Shown in pieces: positions 61,830 to 64,000 of a DNA stretch of 64,000 nt. Under the pieces are notes generated by a model. The model saw only the letters and a program-made list of their open reading frames with translations, was not told the origin of the DNA and did not search any database. This stretch comes from Paraburkholderia caffeinitolerans (lineage in GTDB: Bacteria; Pseudomonadota; Gammaproteobacteria; Burkholderiales; Burkholderiaceae): contig NZ_CADIKL010000040.1 in assembly GCF_902859945.1 (NCBI RefSeq), positions 1-64,000 of the forward strand, given 5' to 3'. Within the stretch, counting starts at the first letter, position 1, and every line of letters starts with the position of its first letter. Position numbers and translations under genes: made by a program.

Positions 61830-61839
61830 GAGCGCCTCC

Positions 61840-63369
61840 TCAGGTTGCGATCTGTCCGGCCATCTGCTGGATCTGGATGACGACAAACTCCGCAGGTTTC
61901 AGCGGCGCGAAGCCGACGGCGATGTTCACAATTCCCAGGTTGATGTCGTTCTGGGTCGTGGTCTCGTTGTCGCACTTGACGAAATACGCGTCCTGCGGCG
62001 TCTGGCCCTGGAAGGCACCCTGCCTGAACAGGTTCTGCATGAAGGCGCCGACGTTCAGCCTGATCTCGGACCATAGGGGATTGTCGTTCGGTTCGAAAAC
62101 GACCCACTTCAGCGCGCGGTAAAGGCTCTCCTCGATGTACAGCGCCATGCGCCGCACCGGAATGTACTTCCATTCGGAGCCGATCTGGTCGTTGCCCTGG
62201 AGCGTGCGCGCCCCCCAGACAACGGTGCCATAGACACTGAAGTTGCGGATGCAATTGACCGCGGTCGGATTGAGGGTGCCGTTCTCGATATCGTTCAGCG
62301 GCTGCGAGACGCCCAGCACACCGGTGAGGCTGGCTTCGGTCCCGGCAGGCGCTTTCCATACGCCCCGGGTCGAATCGGTGCGTGCGTAGATTCCGGCCAT
62401 AAAACCGCAAGGCGGGAAGATGCCTGGCTGGTTCGACATGAGCGGGTCCGGCGCACTGATCCATGGGAAATAGAAAGCAGCGTTGGCCGCATTGTCGCCG
62501 GCGGTGATCTGGACCGGCGGCCCCTGGCTGGTCTGCAGCGTCTTGAAGGTGGCATCCTGGTAACAGTCGGCAATAAGCATGGCCCGGTGGTCGTGACAGA
62601 AGCCTTCCAGGGTGCTCAAGGTCGCCGGGTCCGCTTCGCCAGGGACGCAAAGCAGGTTGAACAGGTCCACGTGCTCCAGCAGGTCGACGCCGACGCCGCT
62701 GCCCGGCAGGACAGCGGTCTCGAAAGCGCCAGCGGGCATGCTGCTGGTGGACGCCGGCGCCAGGACCGTGCCGTCGAGGCCGCCGATAAGCGGCGAGGGC
62801 GTGGCGGTGTCCGCCGGCGGACTGGGGTTGACGCCGATCACCGTCGCCGTGACGTAGGACGACTGGTTGTCCACGATTGTCTGGACGTAGCGGCTATCGC
62901 CGCTGTTCATCGACAGATTCTCGAAAGACTCGACCAGGACCGCCGGCGCGGGAGTGGGCGGCAGACTGTATACCTGGAGCTGGAATCGCCCAGGGGTCGC
63001 CAGGTTCTTGATTTTGATGCCGTAGGCACTGCCCCACAGCCCCGGGCTGTTCGCGCTGACCGTCAACACGCCGCTCAGGGTGACGCTTGCCGCCACGTTG
63101 CCGGCGCCGACCACGCGAATGATGTAGGCCTGGGTGCCGCCATTGGCGAAGAACTGGTAAACCGAATAGCCAAGCAAACTGCGGCTGTCCATGCCACCGA
63201 ACCCGCGAGTGAAGTCCATCCAGCTTTGCACCAGGGTTGCGCTGTCCACGGGTCCCTGTGGAGCCCAGCCGACAAAGGCCGCAATCGACGTGGCGACTCC
63301 AGTGATGGTACGCACGCCACTGGGGATCTCTTCGATATAGACGCCCGGATAGTTGACTGTGACAGGCAT
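61840..63369 (-). CDS. Contractile sheath protein
   Basis: 509 residues. The N-terminus VNYPGVYIEEIPSGVRTITGV and GWAPQGPVDSATLVQSWMDF are diagnostic of phage/eCIS tail sheath. The conserved C-terminal core has RRMALYIEESLYRALKWVVFEPNDNPLW and ending strands FAPLKPAEFVVIQIQQM. It is the first gene of the operon, with an excellent ribosome site (GGAGGTG). A single sheath gene implies a uniform sheath, unlike the multiple sheaths of Afp/PVC. Confidence 0.93.
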   Translation of the reverse strand: MPVTVNYPGVYIEEIPSGVRTITGVATSIAAFVGWAPQGPVDSATLVQSWMDFTRGFGGMDSRSLLGYSVYQFFANGGTQAYIIRVVGAGNVAASVTLSGVLTVSANSPGLWGSAYGIKIKNLATPGRFQLQVYSLPPTPAPAVLVESFENLSMNSGDSRYVQTIVDNQSSYVTATVIGVNPSPPADTATPSPLIGGLDGTVLAPASTSSMPAGAFETAVLPGSGVGVDLLEHVDLFNLLCVPGEADPATLSTLEGFCHDHRAMLIADCYQDATFKTLQTSQGPPVQITAGDNAANAAFYFPWISAPDPLMSNQPGIFPPCGFMAGIYARTDSTRGVWKAPAGTEASLTGVLGVSQPLNDIENGTLNPTAVNCIRNFSVYGTVVWGARTLQGNDQIGSEWKYIPVRRMALYIEESLYRALKWVVFEPNDNPLWSEIRLNVGAFMQNLFRQGAFQGQTPQDAYFVKCDNETTTQNDINLGIVNIAVGFAPLKPAEFVVIQIQQMAGQIAT

Positions 63370-63499
63370 GTGCCACCTCCTTCTATGGCAGGTTGCGCCG
63401 GATGGCCGTCGGGCGCATCCGACTTTCCCGGCTTCCCCGACAAGGTCGGGCGCGTGCGTGCGCGCGCGTTAAAAGCAGGACCGGCAAGATGAAAAAATG

Positions 63500-63530
63500 A
63501 TCACCTATTTAGGAATACATATTAGGTGAT
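63500..63530 (-). promoter_or_regulatory. Inverted repeat before the eCIS operon
   Basis: ATCACCTA (63500-63507) and TAGGTGAT (63523-63530) are perfect 8-bp arms with a 15-nt AT-rich spacer that reads AATATGTATTCC on the operon strand. It lies about 130-160 nt before the sheath start, suited to an operator or promoter. Confidence 0.45.
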
Positions 63531-63646
63531 AGATCAATCGGATCGCAAATTTCGGAGCGTTGGCAAATTCGCTAATGCAAGTGGTTATTTCATTAACGAA
63601 GTAGGGCAATCCACCCCGTTCGCAAAGGCGCGACACGAACGAGCAG

Positions 63647-63889
63647 TCATGCCCGTTCGTCCCTGTTTGCGGTATGCCATTCCGATTTGCTGTCCTTGTA
63701 GAGGAATATTCCGGTATCGACGAGTTCGAATTCTTGCCGGCCAAACGTACGGCTCGTGCCGGCAAAAATGAATGTCGAGAGAAAGAGAGTCGCCACCCCG
63801 AAGCATAATGAGAGGCGAGCGGATCCTGTGGAATCGCTTTCATCACTTTGGCGAACCTGGTGGAAAGCTGCACGCGTTGCACGCACCAA
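63647..63889 (-). CDS. Doubtful small membrane/secreted protein
   Basis: An 80-codon frame starting with TTG contains one hydrophobic segment (LSLCFGVATLFLSTFIFAG) followed by a short polar tail (GRQEFELVDTGIFLYKDSKS). There is no convincing ribosome site and I recognise no family. It lies upstream of the injection-system operon on the same strand. It is reported only because the hydrophobic-then-polar pattern is protein-like. Confidence 0.3.
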   Translation of the reverse strand: MVRATRAAFHQVRQSDESDSTGSARLSLCFGVATLFLSTFIFAGTSRTFGRQEFELVDTGIFLYKDSKSEWHTANRDERA

Positions 63890-64000
63890 ATTCGCACACT
63901 TGAATTCGGCAAATCCTATAGCTGCTTCATGGATCCAGCTACCTTGTGGTTTTTATAGTTGATCAATACGCATTGAGCAAGGATTGCAATCCAGTAAAGA

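Larger units (their letters stand above)
63370..64000. other. Region upstream of the eCIS operon
   Basis: This 630-nt stretch has lower GC than the operon and is otherwise empty apart from the inverted repeat at 63500-63530 and one weak small frame at 63647-63889. A run of alternating GC (63450-63469) lies about 80-100 nt before the sheath start. Confidence 0.5.

Noticed and set aside
40575..63369. Prophage
   Set aside because: Tail-like genes only; no capsid, portal, terminase, integrase, holin or endolysin; an AAA+ ATPase, DUF4255 and DUF4157 point to an eCIS.
63450..63469. Alternating GC run as a functional repeat
   Set aside because: Short low-complexity GC runs are common in such genomes; no periodic unit or partner was found.
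63505..63912. A 135-codon minus-strand frame upstream of the sheath gene
   Set aside because: Unusual composition, no ribosome site, overlaps a more protein-like frame and an inverted repeat.
1..64000. CRISPR arrays, rRNA or tRNA genes, insertion sequences
   Set aside because: No regularly spaced repeats with spacers, no cloverleaf-like tRNA ends and no transposase motifs were seen, although I could not run a dedicated search.

Overview
The window reads as high-GC betaproteobacterial chromosome, most likely Burkholderiaceae (Paraburkholderia/Burkholderia/Caballeronia type). The evidence is the type VI secretion genes with a Tle/DUF4123/DUF3304 effector set, a phnWAY-STUV phosphonate operon, and many DeoR, IclR and LysR regulated catabolic units. 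No rRNA, tRNA or CRISPR was seen. The species call is an inference from gene content.

Layout. (1) 1-9358, minus strand: a partial type VI secretion locus, tssE-tssF followed directly by vgrG, a DUF4123 adaptor, a lipoprotein, a DUF2235 phospholipase-type effector, a PAAR tip protein and an exported protein that runs off the left edge. (2) 9605-11266: a Na/Pi cotransporter with a PhoU-like tail. (3) 11370-20565, minus strand: a 2-aminoethylphosphonate (2-AEP) uptake and degradation operon. PhnW removes the amino group, PhnY oxidises phosphonoacetaldehyde, PhnA hydrolyses phosphonoacetate to acetate and phosphate, and PhnSTUV imports the substrate. A DeoR-type regulator lies upstream. Divergent from it is a large FAD/GcvT demethylase-like dehydrogenase. 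Several tandem repeats look like operators for this unit.

(4) 23460-28350: a YbaK-type deacylase, an amino acid permease, a leaderless binding protein, an exported Ala/Gly-rich protein and a DUF1223 protein. (5) 28431-32738: an IclR regulator facing an MFS transporter / CoA-transferase / citryl-CoA-lyase-like operon with a strong palindromic operator. (6) 33071-39735: a PqiB-type MCE protein without pqiA, a TAXI-type binding protein, YceI, a VOC protein, and a LysR regulator divergent from a covalent-FAD oxidase. (7) 39748-40574: remnants of a LysR gene, an amidohydrolase and probably a third gene, which look like a rearrangement scar.

(8) 40575-63369, minus strand: about 22.8 kb of tightly packed, mostly overlapping genes encoding an extracellular contractile injection system (eCIS). 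It has one sheath, one tube, a zinc-ribbon baseplate chaperone, a DUF4255 cap, an AAA+ ATPase, a DUF4157 protein (candidate cargo), CIS-tube and LysM-like hub proteins, a split gpD/gpV spike, a PAAR tip, gp25, two very large gpJ-like baseplate proteins, a gpI/beta-helix protein and a DUF6519 protein. There are no capsid, terminase or lysis genes. No tape-measure protein or dedicated tail fibre is recognisable, which makes this variant the most interesting part of the window. Its upstream region (63370-64000) holds an inverted repeat and at most one small doubtful gene.
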